From: JAEUIA01 sp034440255
GTDB taxonomy: Bacteria; Planctomycetota; UBA1135; GCA-002686595
Direction: 5' to 3'
DNA: 24,055 nucleotides
Assembly: GCA_034440255.1 (NCBI GenBank)
Contig: JAWXBU010000018.1
Coordinates: 1-24,055, forward strand
Shown here: one piece after another, positions 16,160-23,946 of the stretch
How the letters are laid out: each line of letters starts with the position of its first letter
Position numbering within the stretch: position 1 is the stretch's first letter
Program-made: the position numbers and the translations under genes
The notes under the pieces: model-generated
Seen by the model: the letters and a program-made list of their open reading frames with translations, nothing else
Databases searched by the model: none
What the model was told of the DNA's origin: nothing

Positions 16160-17164
16160 TCAATCTTCGGTCAGATGACACAGCAGAGCCGCGAGGCTGA
16201 GCACGTCGTCGGCATTGTGCTGGAACACGCCTTCGAGCCGATGCGGTCGGCCCCCGAGGAAATCGAACCACGCCGCCGGTGCAAAGCTGCCGGGCAGGTC
16301 GTCCGGGCGCACGACGCCGACGAGTTCGCGCTCGAGCGTCTTCAACTTGCAGTTCTCGAAGCGACCGCGGTGCGCGCGACGCAGCGGATGGTAGAGGTCG
16401 AGGTGGATCGTCGTCGCGAAGGGGGGCGTCACGCCGTGCAAACGCATCTTGTCTTCGAGTCGATGTCGATCGAACGACTTGCCGAAGAACGACACGAGCA
16501 CCGAGGCGTCGGCGATGCGCGCGGCGACTTCCTCGAGCAAGTTTTTCTCCTCTGCTGGATGCGGCAAGAAGCCTTGCCACAGCTCGAAGCTCTCCCCCGT
16601 GAAACGCATCAAGCCCACGAGGAAAACGTAGGTTCCGGCACCGCCCGCGAGGCCCGTCGTCTCGGTGTCGAAAAAGACGGCGCGGGTGAGGTCGACTTGG
16701 TTGAGACGCTCGTCGCGCGCTCGTTCGGCGAGGACGGTGCGCGGCACGTCGAACACGCTCGCCAGACTTTTCGATCCGTGGCAATGCTCGCGCGCGAATT
16801 GTCGGATGCGGGCCGAAACGCCTTGCGCATCGAGTTCGAGCTCGCGCGGCGGTTCCGACGACAGTTCACGCACCGGCAGCGGGATGACGTCGCCCAACGA
16901 GCGTGCGAGCGGAGCGTGGTTCGCGCGCGTGACTCGCGCATCGATCGGCTGGGTCTCCCCCGCTGCGTCGTCGGAATTCGTCGATGCGGCACTCGCGGTC
17001 ACTGGAACCACCGCCTCGTCGCTGGCGAGGCGCGCATGCCGCCCGAGTGAATCGAACACACTGCGACGCGCGGTCGGATCGCGCTCGAGCGCGGATTCCG
17101 CCGACGGTTTCGTGCGGCGAGCGAGTTGCCGCTTCAAGCGATCGCGGATCGAATCGTCGCTCAC
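16160..17164 (-). CDS. mrfB: MrfB (YprB)-type DEDDh exonuclease
   Basis: The product is 334 residues with an RNase H-like, DnaQ-type exonuclease domain at about 160-334. The four acidic positions and the His are visible: Asp166 and Glu168 in FFDTETTGL, Asp232 in FGKSFDRHRLEDK, and His316 with Asp320 in HNADDVLSLA, which defines the DEDDh type. In Bacillus subtilis, MrfB (YprB) works with the helicase MrfA in excision repair of mitomycin C damage. The N-terminal 150 residues are basic and low in complexity. GTG 17164 forms a GTGA overlap with the mrfA stop, so the two are coupled. The name rests on domain and pairing rather than on an alignment. Confidence 0.85.
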   Translation of the reverse strand: MSDDSIRDRLKRQLARRTKPSAESALERDPTARRSVFDSLGRHARLASDEAVVPVTASAASTNSDDAAGETQPIDARVTRANHAPLARSLGDVIPLPVRELSSEPPRELELDAQGVSARIRQFAREHCHGSKSLASVFDVPRTVLAERARDERLNQVDLTRAVFFDTETTGLAGGAGTYVFLVGLMRFTGESFELWQGFLPHPAEEKNLLEEVAARIADASVLVSFFGKSFDRHRLEDKMRLHGVTPPFATTIHLDLYHPLRRAHRGRFENCKLKTLERELVGVVRPDDLPGSFAPAAWFDFLGGRPHRLEGVFQHNADDVLSLAALLCHLTED

Positions 17165-19677
17165 GTGGACAGCGCTTGCTCTTCGTCGGCTGCGAGTTCG
17201 CACTCACGCGGCGTCGGTCCGTGCGCGCAGTGCTCGAGGACCTGACGCGCGGTCCTCTTGCCGAGTGGACCGACCTCTTCGACGGGCCCGACACAGCCGG
17301 GACACCCGCTGACACACGGACAATGCGCGACGACGTCGAGCGCAGCGGTGCAGAGATCGCGCCAACAGCCGAACAGGATCTCGGCGAGACCGACGCCGCC
17401 TTGCACCGCGTCGTAGAGGATCAACGTCGGGCGACGGAAATGCGGCGAGCGCACGTGGGCCGACAAGCCCAGATCTGACGGTTGACAGCGCAAGTAGATC
17501 GGCGCCACGCGGCGCAAAATCGTGCCGACGCCGCGCCACGATGCGCCGCGGTCACCGCCGACGAGCCCGAGGTCGAACGCGGTCGCTTCGGAGAGCGTCA
17601 GCACGAACGCTTCGGTGTCGAGTTCCTCAGGCGGCAAGTGGATGTCTTCGGCGCCGACCGATTCGCGCGTGTAGAAGCGCACTTTCTTGTACATCGTCGC
17701 GAGCGTCGTGACGTGCACTTCGCCGCGCCACACGGACAGGTCTTCACCCGCCGGATCGGCCGCAATGGGCAGGGCTGTTTCATCGAGGGATGCTTGTGTG
17801 AACGGGTGCGCTACGGGGGCCTCGAGCCGCGAGCGGCGCGCACGCTCCTCCAAACGCAAGACGCGCACCGCGACGTCGACTTCGGCTTCGGTGAAGTAGT
17901 CGCTTTCGACCGCGCGCACGTACGCGCGACGATTTTCGTAGTCGAAGCGCTCGACCTTCCAGATCTCGCCTTCGACTTGATAAATGGCGCCCTCGTGCAC
18001 GGCTTGGATCGAACCGGCGCGATCGATCTCGGCGATCGCTTTCTTCGTCTCGACGTCGAGGATCAAGACGTTGTCGGGATCGACGCCGCCGAGCGTCACG
18101 TCCGCCGCCGGATACGCGTCGGCCATCCACCACCACGTCGAATCGCGCTTGTGCAAGAGGCGCGATTCTTCGGCCAGATAATCGAGCACGTGCGGCGCGT
18201 TCTCGATGCCGCCGAAGCTCGCGTCGACGAGATCGCCGGTGCGCGCGTCGGCGCGGAACGGCAACTCGAACGCGGCGCACTTCATCTGCTCGGACAGGAT
18301 CACGAGGTTGTTCGGATCGAGGCCGAGCTTCTCTTTCGACGCGCCGAACAGGTTCTCGGGGTGGCGCGCCAAGTACTGATCGACGGGATCGCTGGTCGCG
18401 ATCTGCACGACGAGGCTCGGCTTCGAGCGCCTTCCGACGCGACCGGCGCGTTGCCAGAACGACGCTTGTGAACGGGGATAGCCGACGAGCACCGCGACGT
18501 CGAGTGCGCCGATGTCGATCCCGAGTTCGAGCGCGTTCGTCGACACCACCACTTTGACTTCGCCCGCGCGCAAACCGTTCTCGATCTCGCGCCGCAAGAG
18601 CGGCAGGTAGCCGCCGCGATACCCACGAATTTCAGCAGGTTTCAGGCCCAAACCGGCCGCGCCCTCTTTCAGGTAGCGCGTCAAGACTTCGACGTGCACG
18701 CGGCGCTTGCAGAAGAAAATCGTCTGGTGCGACGGTCCGCACACCGCGCGCGCCAACTCGCGCGCTTCCTCCAGCGCATTGGCGCGCAAACCGGCGACCG
18801 GATTCAGCATCGGCGGGTTGTAGACGCCGAACGTGCGTGCGCCCGAAGGTGATCCATCCTCGTCGATCACGACGACGTCGCGACCGATCAAGCGCCGCGC
18901 GTGTTCGGCACCGTCCTTGATCGTCGCCGAACACAACAGAAAGCGCGGATCGGAACCGTAGTGCCGCGCAATGCGCACGAGACGGCGCAACACGTTCGCG
19001 ACGGACGAGCCGAAGACACCCGAAAGCGTGTGCACTTCGTCGATGACGATGTAGCGCAAGTCGCGGAAGAGCTCGCTCCACTTGGCGTGGTTCGGAAGGA
19101 TGCCCGCGTGCAGCATCCACGGATTGGTGAGCACCAAGTGTCCGCGGTCGCGCAGCGTGCGCCGCACGGACGGCGGCGTGTCGCCGTCGTACGTGAATGC
19201 GTGCCACTCTTGGCCGAGCTGTTCGACGATCTGCGTCAAGCCCGCCGACTGATCCTGCGACAGTGCCTTGGTCGGGAACAAGAACAGCGCGCGCGCGGCG
19301 CCGTTCGTCTCGAGCAGCGATTGCAGCACCGGCACCGTGTAGCAGAGCGTCTTGCCCGACGCGGTCGGCGTCGCGACGAGCACGTCTTTCCGCTCCAGGG
19401 CGGCTTCGATGAAGCGCGCTTGATGCGCGTAGGGTTCGACGATGCCGCGAGCTCGGTAGAGGGCGACGATCCGTTCGTCGATGCTCGTCGGAAACGGCGC
19501 GGTCACGGCTGCGCGCGGCGGCAGCGTGTGCCAGTGGTCGAAGCGCGCCGCCCACCTGGGCTCACCGCGCAACAAGTCGACGAGGTCCGTGACCGTCTCG
19601 CGCGAGCGCGCGCTGCGCTCTCCCCCGCGTTCCGGCGCCTTCCGTTGCAGCTCGTTTTGCGCTTTCTTTTGACCCAT
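17161..19677 (-). CDS. mrfA: MrfA (YprA)-type DEAD/DEAH helicase with DUF1998
   Basis: The product is 838 residues. The first RecA domain has ATPTASGKT (102-110), FPTKALSQDQ, DEVH (213-216) and SAT (250-252). The second has VSTNALELGIDIG and FWQRAGRVGRR. The C-terminal DUF1998-like region ends in a zinc-binding cysteine cluster, HCPCVSGCPGC (C786, C788, C792, C795). This architecture is that of YprA/MrfA, a 3'-5' DNA helicase needed for mitomycin C repair in Bacillus subtilis. I chose ATG 19677: a perfect GGAGG lies six bases upstream, while the two GTGs before the ATG are too close to it. It overlaps mrfB by four bases. Confidence 0.92.
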   Translation of the reverse strand: MGQKKAQNELQRKAPERGGERSARSRETVTDLVDLLRGEPRWAARFDHWHTLPPRAAVTAPFPTSIDERIVALYRARGIVEPYAHQARFIEAALERKDVLVATPTASGKTLCYTVPVLQSLLETNGAARALFLFPTKALSQDQSAGLTQIVEQLGQEWHAFTYDGDTPPSVRRTLRDRGHLVLTNPWMLHAGILPNHAKWSELFRDLRYIVIDEVHTLSGVFGSSVANVLRRLVRIARHYGSDPRFLLCSATIKDGAEHARRLIGRDVVVIDEDGSPSGARTFGVYNPPMLNPVAGLRANALEEARELARAVCGPSHQTIFFCKRRVHVEVLTRYLKEGAAGLGLKPAEIRGYRGGYLPLLRREIENGLRAGEVKVVVSTNALELGIDIGALDVAVLVGYPRSQASFWQRAGRVGRRSKPSLVVQIATSDPVDQYLARHPENLFGASKEKLGLDPNNLVILSEQMKCAAFELPFRADARTGDLVDASFGGIENAPHVLDYLAEESRLLHKRDSTWWWMADAYPAADVTLGGVDPDNVLILDVETKKAIAEIDRAGSIQAVHEGAIYQVEGEIWKVERFDYENRRAYVRAVESDYFTEAEVDVAVRVLRLEERARRSRLEAPVAHPFTQASLDETALPIAADPAGEDLSVWRGEVHVTTLATMYKKVRFYTRESVGAEDIHLPPEELDTEAFVLTLSEATAFDLGLVGGDRGASWRGVGTILRRVAPIYLRCQPSDLGLSAHVRSPHFRRPTLILYDAVQGGVGLAEILFGCWRDLCTAALDVVAHCPCVSGCPGCVGPVEEVGPLGKRTARQVLEHCAHGPTPRECELAADEEQALST

Positions 19678-19683
19678 CACCAC

Positions 19684-19688
19684 CCTCC
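19684..19688 (-). promoter_or_regulatory. Strong ribosome binding site of mrfA
   Basis: GGAGG on the minus strand lies exactly six bases before the ATG at 19677. It decides the start in favour of the ATG over two directly preceding GTG codons. It is one of the few canonical sites in the window, since most downstream genes use stop-start overlap. Confidence 0.7.
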
Positions 19689-19689
19689 G

Positions 19690-19707
19690 TTAGGGTCAGG
19701 TTAGGGT
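19690..19707 (-). repeat. Tandem ACCCTAA direct repeat before mrfA
   Basis: Two identical 7-bp copies (TTAGGGT on the plus strand, 19690-19696 and 19701-19707) start 11 bp apart, about one helical turn. The downstream copy lies one base from the ribosome binding site. The spacing suits a protein binding side by side on one DNA face, or overlap with the mRNA leader. The function is not known. Confidence 0.5.
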
Positions 19708-19741
19708 GATGGCGAGCGCCGAACAAGTGCCGGCAGGGACG

Positions 19742-19833
19742 CGAATCGACGACAGTCGCTGCCAGCTCCCGAATCGTCGCTGTGCTCGGCGCTGAAAGCG
19801 ACGGACTCGACGGCGACGAATCGACGACAGTCG
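19742..19833. repeat. 17-bp direct repeat in the prmC-mrfA intergenic region
   Basis: CGAATCGACGACAGTCG occurs exactly at 19742-19758 and again at 19817-19833, with starts 75 bp apart. The stretch between holds related words such as GAATCGTCGCTG. The 217-bp gap between the prmC stop and the mrfA start contains no plausible gene, so the repeats may be regulatory sites upstream of mrfA or a remnant of a small duplication. Confidence 0.6.
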
Positions 19834-19894
19834 GAGACTGGCTGCGTCTGTCCGCGATTCGATTCGCGACACCGCTCGAAGGCGTGCTTGCGGC

Positions 19895-20797
19895 TCAGAC
19901 GCTGATCTCGAGCACGCGCTCGTGACCTGAGTAGTCCTTCAAGACGCGGATCTGCGCGCCCACGCCGGCTGCGATCGGCCTCACACGCGGAGCTTGATCG
20001 TGACCCAGTTCGATCAAGATCGACCCGCCGGACTTCACGTAGCGCTCGCGCTCCACAAGGAAACGGCGGGCGAAGTGATCCGGGTCGTTCGCGGGTGCGA
20101 ACAAGGCGAGCTCGGGCTCGTGCTCGGCCACTTCGGGCGCGAGCGCCGCTCGATCGGAACGCGCGATGTACGGCGGATTGCACACGACGAGATCGAAGCG
20201 ACCGCCCTCTCCCGCGACCGCTTTCGCCAGGACGTCGAAACCATCGCCTTCGACGAACTGCACACGATCAGCCGACAGTGCTCGCGCATTCTCGCGCGCG
20301 AATTCCAGGGCTTTGGCGCTGACGTCGATCGCGAGCACGTCGACTCCGTCGAGCTCGAGCGCGAGCGTGACGGCCAAGATTCCGCTGCCCGTGCCGAAGT
20401 CGGCTGCGCGCGTCACGCTCTCACCGCGGGCCTTTTTTTCGCGTACCCAATCGCGTGCGCGATCGACGATGTGTTCGGTCTCGGGGCGCGGCACGAGTAC
20501 GCCGGGTCCCACTTTGAATGGACGGCCGAAGAACTCTCGCTCGCCGAGGATGTACGCGCACGGCTCGCGCTTGCCTCTGCGCACGAGCAAGTCGCGAGCG
20601 CGATCGATCTCTTCGGGCGTGATCGGGCGGTCGAGCTCCATGAACAATTTCAAGCGTGTCAATGAGAGCGCGTGACCGACGAGCAATTCACTCTCGAGCC
20701 GCGCCGACTCGACGCCTTTGCGCGTCAAGAAGGCACGCGCCAAGGCCACCATTTCGCCCGCGGTGCGCGGCGTCGTCGGAGTGTTCTCGAGGCCCAT
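19895..20797 (-). CDS. prmC: Peptide chain release factor N5-glutamine methyltransferase
   Basis: PrmC methylates the Gln of the GGQ motif in release factors RF1 and RF2. The product is about 300 residues. An N-terminal helical domain is followed by CAYILGEREFFGRPF and LVPRPETE, typical of the family, then the SAM-binding ADFGTGSGILAV and the catalytic VVCNPPY. I chose ATG 20797 (MGLENTP), since an earlier ATG at 20833 falls in the T-rich tail of the upstream terminator and lacks a ribosome binding site. Its substrate gene prfA lies upstream on the same strand, but a secreted protein gene stands between. Its promoter must be very short or rely on read-through. Confidence 0.93.
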   Translation of the reverse strand: MGLENTPTTPRTAGEMVALARAFLTRKGVESARLESELLVGHALSLTRLKLFMELDRPITPEEIDRARDLLVRRGKREPCAYILGEREFFGRPFKVGPGVLVPRPETEHIVDRARDWVREKKARGESVTRAADFGTGSGILAVTLALELDGVDVLAIDVSAKALEFARENARALSADRVQFVEGDGFDVLAKAVAGEGGRFDLVVCNPPYIARSDRAALAPEVAEHEPELALFAPANDPDHFARRFLVERERYVKSGGSILIELGHDQAPRVRPIAAGVGAQIRVLKDYSGHERVLEISV

Positions 20798-20830
20798 GAA
20801 AGCGCCAGAGCCTACGCAGCGAAGATCGCG

Positions 20831-20877
20831 CATAGAACAAGAGAACGCCGGACCCGAATGGCTTCGGGCCCGGCGCA
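20831..20877 (-). terminator. Intrinsic terminator of the secreted protein gene
   Basis: On the minus strand a 12-bp GC-rich stem (20847-20858 with 20863-20874, one G-T pair) with a 4-base loop is followed by a T-rich tract GTTCTCTTGTTCT. It lies about 45 bases after the stop at 20921 and just before prmC. A second hairpin (20883-20907, 8-bp stem) precedes it. This is the best terminator in the window. Confidence 0.75.
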
Positions 20878-20920
20878 CTTTCGAAGCTCTCTCTCTCGAA
20901 GAGCTTCCGATCGGGTTCGT

Positions 20921-21682
20921 TCAGGGGCCGCAGTCGTAGGGCTTCATTTGGGTGTGCAGGTATTCGAGCCCCCGCACCGACTCCTCGACGCGCTTGTAGT
21001 CGAACTTCGTCAGCTTGCCGCTCGCGAGGCGCGCCTCGAACACGCGGAGTGAGGCTTCGAGACGCAGTTCGTAGAGCTTGCGGAAAGTGTCGCGCAGCGC
21101 TTCGGCACGATCCACCGCTTCCGTGCCGCGTGCGATCAGCTCGGCCATCGCTTCGCCGAGTCGAGCGCGAATCGAGGTGACGCCCAGCGATTCGAGGTAG
21201 TCGAACGCGTCGACGCGCATCGTGTAGATCGCCTTGAGCGCGATGTCCTCGGCGATCTCGCCGTTCTTCCACGCTTCTTGGATGTTGATCACGGCGCGCT
21301 CGTAGCGAGCGAGGACGATCTGGAACTGCGTTTGGCGCACTTCGATCTCGTGCGCGAGGAAGTTCGCAGCGCGGGTGTGCAGGTCTTCGAGCTCTTGCGT
21401 GAGCAGCACTTGGATGACGCATTGGTCGGGGATGCCGATGTACGTGAAGTTCTCGGACGCGACCGAACCTTGCAGGGCTTCGACTTCGACGCGGCACGGC
21501 AGTCCTTGGCGAGCGACGGCGAGCGCGATGTCCGTGTCTCCGTTGACGAGTTTCTCGACGGTCGTCGAGTCGGCAGCGGCTTGCGCGCAGAACCAACCGC
21601 CCGCGTGCGCGGTCGTCGGTGCGGCGACGTAGGTGACGAGGAAGAAGGAGGCGGCGAGCAGGGTCGTGTGCAGGGTTTTCAT
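20921..21682 (-). CDS. Secreted helical protein of unknown function
   Basis: The product is 253 residues. A clear Sec signal peptide (MKTLHTTLLAASFFLV... ending TAHA, about residue 27) is preceded by a good ribosome binding site, GGAGA, about six bases before ATG 21682. The mature protein begins GGWFCAQ and contains four cysteines (near 32, 63, 87 and 250), which could form two disulphides. From about residue 90 on it is almost entirely amphipathic, charged helix with coiled-coil character. I recognise no domain. The frame stays open upstream, but that part lacks any signal of its own. It lies between prfA and prmC with an intrinsic terminator behind it, so it is probably its own transcription unit. 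Confidence 0.8.
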   Translation of the reverse strand: MKTLHTTLLAASFFLVTYVAAPTTAHAGGWFCAQAAADSTTVEKLVNGDTDIALAVARQGLPCRVEVEALQGSVASENFTYIGIPDQCVIQVLLTQELEDLHTRAANFLAHEIEVRQTQFQIVLARYERAVINIQEAWKNGEIAEDIALKAIYTMRVDAFDYLESLGVTSIRARLGEAMAELIARGTEAVDRAEALRDTFRKLYELRLEASLRVFEARLASGKLTKFDYKRVEESVRGLEYLHTQMKPYDCGP

Positions 21683-21895
21683 GGGATTCTCCGTGGGATT
21701 CAGGGTGTTTCGGTCCGGGCTCTCTCTGGTTTTGGCCGCTGTGCGGCGCGAACACCGTTCCTTGCCTGACGCGGAACCTCCCTTACGCAGAAATCCAACG
21801 TGCCGCTCGGGGCGCGCGGCGTCTCGAGTCACGGCTCGTGACGTGCTCGACGATCTCCTCGATGTCGCTGTCGATGTCGCGGTCGACGCGAGTCG

Positions 21896-22978
21896 TCAGA
21901 GAGCGCGAATGCGCTCTTCGCGCTCGACCGAATCGAGCTTCTCGAGCAACGGATCGAGCTTGCCAGCGAGCACTTGCTCGAGGCTCACGTTCTCGTTCAA
22001 GCGATGATCGGTGACGCGATTCTGCGGCCAGTTGTACGTGCGGATCCGCTGGCTGCGATCCCCGCTGCCGACCTGACTCTTGCGCTCGGCCGAACGTTCG
22101 GCATGACGCTTCTGTTCTTCTTGATCGAGCACGCGCGCCGTCAACATGCGCATCGCGCTGGCCTTGTTCTTGTGCTGACTGCGACCGTCTTGGCAGATCG
22201 CGACGAGGCCGGTCGGGATGTGCGTGATGCGCACGGCCGATTCGGTCTTGTTCACGTGTTGTCCGCCCGCGCCGCCCGCGCGCATCGTCTCGATGCGCAG
22301 ATCGTCGGGGCGAAAGTTGACCTCGACTTCGTCCGCCTCGGCGAGCACTGCGACCGTCGCGGCGCTCGTGTGGATGCGACCTTGCGCCTCGGTCGCGGGC
22401 ACACGCTGCACGCGATGTCCGCCGGATTCGAAACGCAGCGCGCGCCACGCACCTTCGCCCTCGATCGCGAAGACGATTTCCTTCAACCCGCCGACCTCAC
22501 TGTGGCTCGCCTCGAGATCTTCGATGCGCCAACGCTTGGCCTCGGCGAAACGGCGATAGATCTTGTAGAGATCCGCGACGAAGAGCGTCGCTTCGTCGCC
22601 GCCTACGCCCGCACGAATTTCGACGATCAACTTCTTGCGGTGATCGGCAGGCTCGCTGATCAGCGCGTCCTTGATATGGGCGTCGAGCGCGAACTCGTCG
22701 TCTTCGAGCGCCTTCAAATCCTCGCGCGCCATCTCGATCAAGTCGGCGTCGTTCGACGTATCGCTCAAGATGCGCTCGAGGTCCGCGCGACGCTCGATCA
22801 ACACGTCGAGACGGTTCACCAACTCGGCCGAGTTCTCGAGCGAACCGCGCTCCATGAGCAACGCGGCCAATTTGCGACCGTCGGTCGCGATCTCGCGCTC
22901 GCCGATACGGTCCGTGATCGCATGAAAGCGCGCAGCTTTCTCGCGCAGCTTCTGGACGATCGCTGGAACGAATTGCAT
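21896..22978 (-). CDS. prfA: Peptide chain release factor 1
   Basis: RF1 reads UAA and UAG stop codons and triggers peptide release. The product is 360 residues, the usual length. The stop-codon recognition motif PAT lies in HRVQRVPATEAQGRIHTS, which separates RF1 from RF2 (SPF). The catalytic GGQ lies in RAGGAGGQHVNKTESAVR. The C-terminus (NRVTDHRLNENVSLEQVLAGKLDPL) is typical. I chose ATG 22978, which has GAAGAG about seven bases upstream and follows rpmE by 58 bases. Its methyltransferase prmC lies about 1.1 kb downstream. Confidence 0.97.
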   Translation of the reverse strand: MQFVPAIVQKLREKAARFHAITDRIGEREIATDGRKLAALLMERGSLENSAELVNRLDVLIERRADLERILSDTSNDADLIEMAREDLKALEDDEFALDAHIKDALISEPADHRKKLIVEIRAGVGGDEATLFVADLYKIYRRFAEAKRWRIEDLEASHSEVGGLKEIVFAIEGEGAWRALRFESGGHRVQRVPATEAQGRIHTSAATVAVLAEADEVEVNFRPDDLRIETMRAGGAGGQHVNKTESAVRITHIPTGLVAICQDGRSQHKNKASAMRMLTARVLDQEEQKRHAERSAERKSQVGSGDRSQRIRTYNWPQNRVTDHRLNENVSLEQVLAGKLDPLLEKLDSVEREERIRAL

Positions 22979-22993
22979 CAGCGGCTCTTCGTC

Positions 22994-23023
22994 CCGCTCG
23001 TGACCGGAGCCGGGCACGAGCGG
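22994..23023. promoter_or_regulatory. Hairpin between rpmE and prfA
   Basis: CCGCTCGTG and CACGAGCGG form a perfect 9-bp stem, and the 12-base loop itself contains a short CCGG pair. It lies a few bases upstream of the prfA ribosome binding site, with no T-run. It could act in mRNA processing, attenuation or translation control between the two genes; this is inferred from position only. Confidence 0.35.
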
Positions 23024-23036
23024 CCGAGTGCGGAGC

Positions 23037-23279
23037 TCAGGCTTTCTTCGTCGTGGCCGCCGCGGCAGCCGTCGCCGCCGCAGACGCTTCGTAACGCTTC
23101 TTGAAGCGATCGACGCGACCGGCAGCATCCACGAACTTCTGCTTGCCCGTGAAGAACGGGTGGCAGACCGAGCAGATTTCGATGCGCATCTCCTTGATGG
23201 TCGCGCGCGTCTTGAAGGAGTTGCCGCAACCGCAGGTGACGGTGCAGTCGAAGTAGTTCGGGTGGATCTTGGCTTTCAT
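23037..23279 (-). CDS. rpmE: 50S ribosomal protein L31
   Basis: L31 is a small protein of the large ribosomal subunit at the inter-subunit bridge. The product is 80 residues. It starts MKAKIHPNYFDCTVTCGCGNSF and includes ICSVCHPFFTGKQKFVD, so it is the zinc-binding type with a full set of cysteines rather than the YkgM (zinc-free) type. The C-terminal 15 or so residues are an Ala/Thr-rich tail ending TTKKA, longer than usual. An AGGA lies about eight bases before ATG 23279. It is the first gene of the rpmE-prfA unit. Confidence 0.96.
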   Translation of the reverse strand: MKAKIHPNYFDCTVTCGCGNSFKTRATIKEMRIEICSVCHPFFTGKQKFVDAAGRVDRFKKRYEASAAATAAAAATTKKA

Positions 23280-23355
23280 GGCGGCGTTCCTGCGTCGTGT
23301 CCGTGGACGATTCCTCGGGCGATCGGGGCGAAAAGAATAGCAACGGACTGGGACA

Positions 23356-23946
23356 TCAGGCAAGCGTTGCGCGCGACAAGCAGTCCAAAGCGAGTTTGAG
23401 CGGCAATCCGACCACGTTGTCGAATCCGCCGCCCTCGAGCTTCTCGACGAAGCGATCGGCGCTCTCCTGGATGGCGTACCCGCCGGCCTTGTCGCGCCAC
23501 TCGAGGGAGGCCACGTAAGCCTCGACCTCGTCCGCACCTATCGCGCGCATCGTGACCCACGTCGTCTCGGAATCGACGACGGCGAGGCCGCGATCGACGT
23601 GCAGCGCACACACCCCGGTCACGACCGCGTGGCGCGAGTTCGAGAGGCTCCTGAGCATCCGCCGAGCCTCGCTGGCGTCCGCGGGCTTGCCGAAGTAGCG
23701 CCAACTTCCGAGCACTTCGAGCGCGACGATCGTGTCGGCGGCCAGCACGACGCGGCCGCGATTGCGGAAGGCGACTGCGCGCGCCTTGCGCTCGGCGAGC
23801 ACGCGAGCGGCGAGCGTGGGTGCGATCGTTTCGTCGAACGATTCGTCGACCTCGGACACGTCGACGTCGAAAGCGAGGCCGGCCGAGCGCAAGATTTCGC
23901 GCCGGCGGGGCGATGCGGAAGCGAGAACGAAGCGACTCGGTGTCAT
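23356..23946 (-). CDS. maf: Maf-family nucleoside triphosphate pyrophosphatase
   Basis: Maf proteins hydrolyse non-canonical or pyrimidine NTPs to NMP and pyrophosphate. The product is 196 residues. LASASPRRREIL opens the protein, followed by the family Asp in LAADTIVAL, then GKPADASEARRML and VVTGVCAL, and near the end DKAGGYAIQ and NVVGLPL. A short insertion (SWRYF) sits between the ADT motif and GKP. I chose ATG 23946, which gives an ATGA overlap with the end of the preceding frame and places SASPRR at the usual distance; starts at 23976 or 24000 would add residues with no counterpart. No ribosome binding site is visible. Confidence 0.92.
   Translation of the reverse strand: MTPSRFVLASASPRRREILRSAGLAFDVDVSEVDESFDETIAPTLAARVLAERKARAVAFRNRGRVVLAADTIVALEVLGSWRYFGKPADASEARRMLRSLSNSRHAVVTGVCALHVDRGLAVVDSETTWVTMRAIGADEVEAYVASLEWRDKAGGYAIQESADRFVEKLEGGGFDNVVGLPLKLALDCLSRATLA

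Noticed and set aside
19690..19707. Telomere-like TTAGGG repeats
   Set aside because: Only two copies exist, they are separated by four other bases, and the context is a bacterial gene leader, so a telomeric meaning is not supported.
21683..21832. An N-terminal extension of the secreted protein
   Set aside because: The frame is open upstream, but the ATG at 21682 has a good ribosome binding site and directly starts a signal peptide; the extension would bury it.
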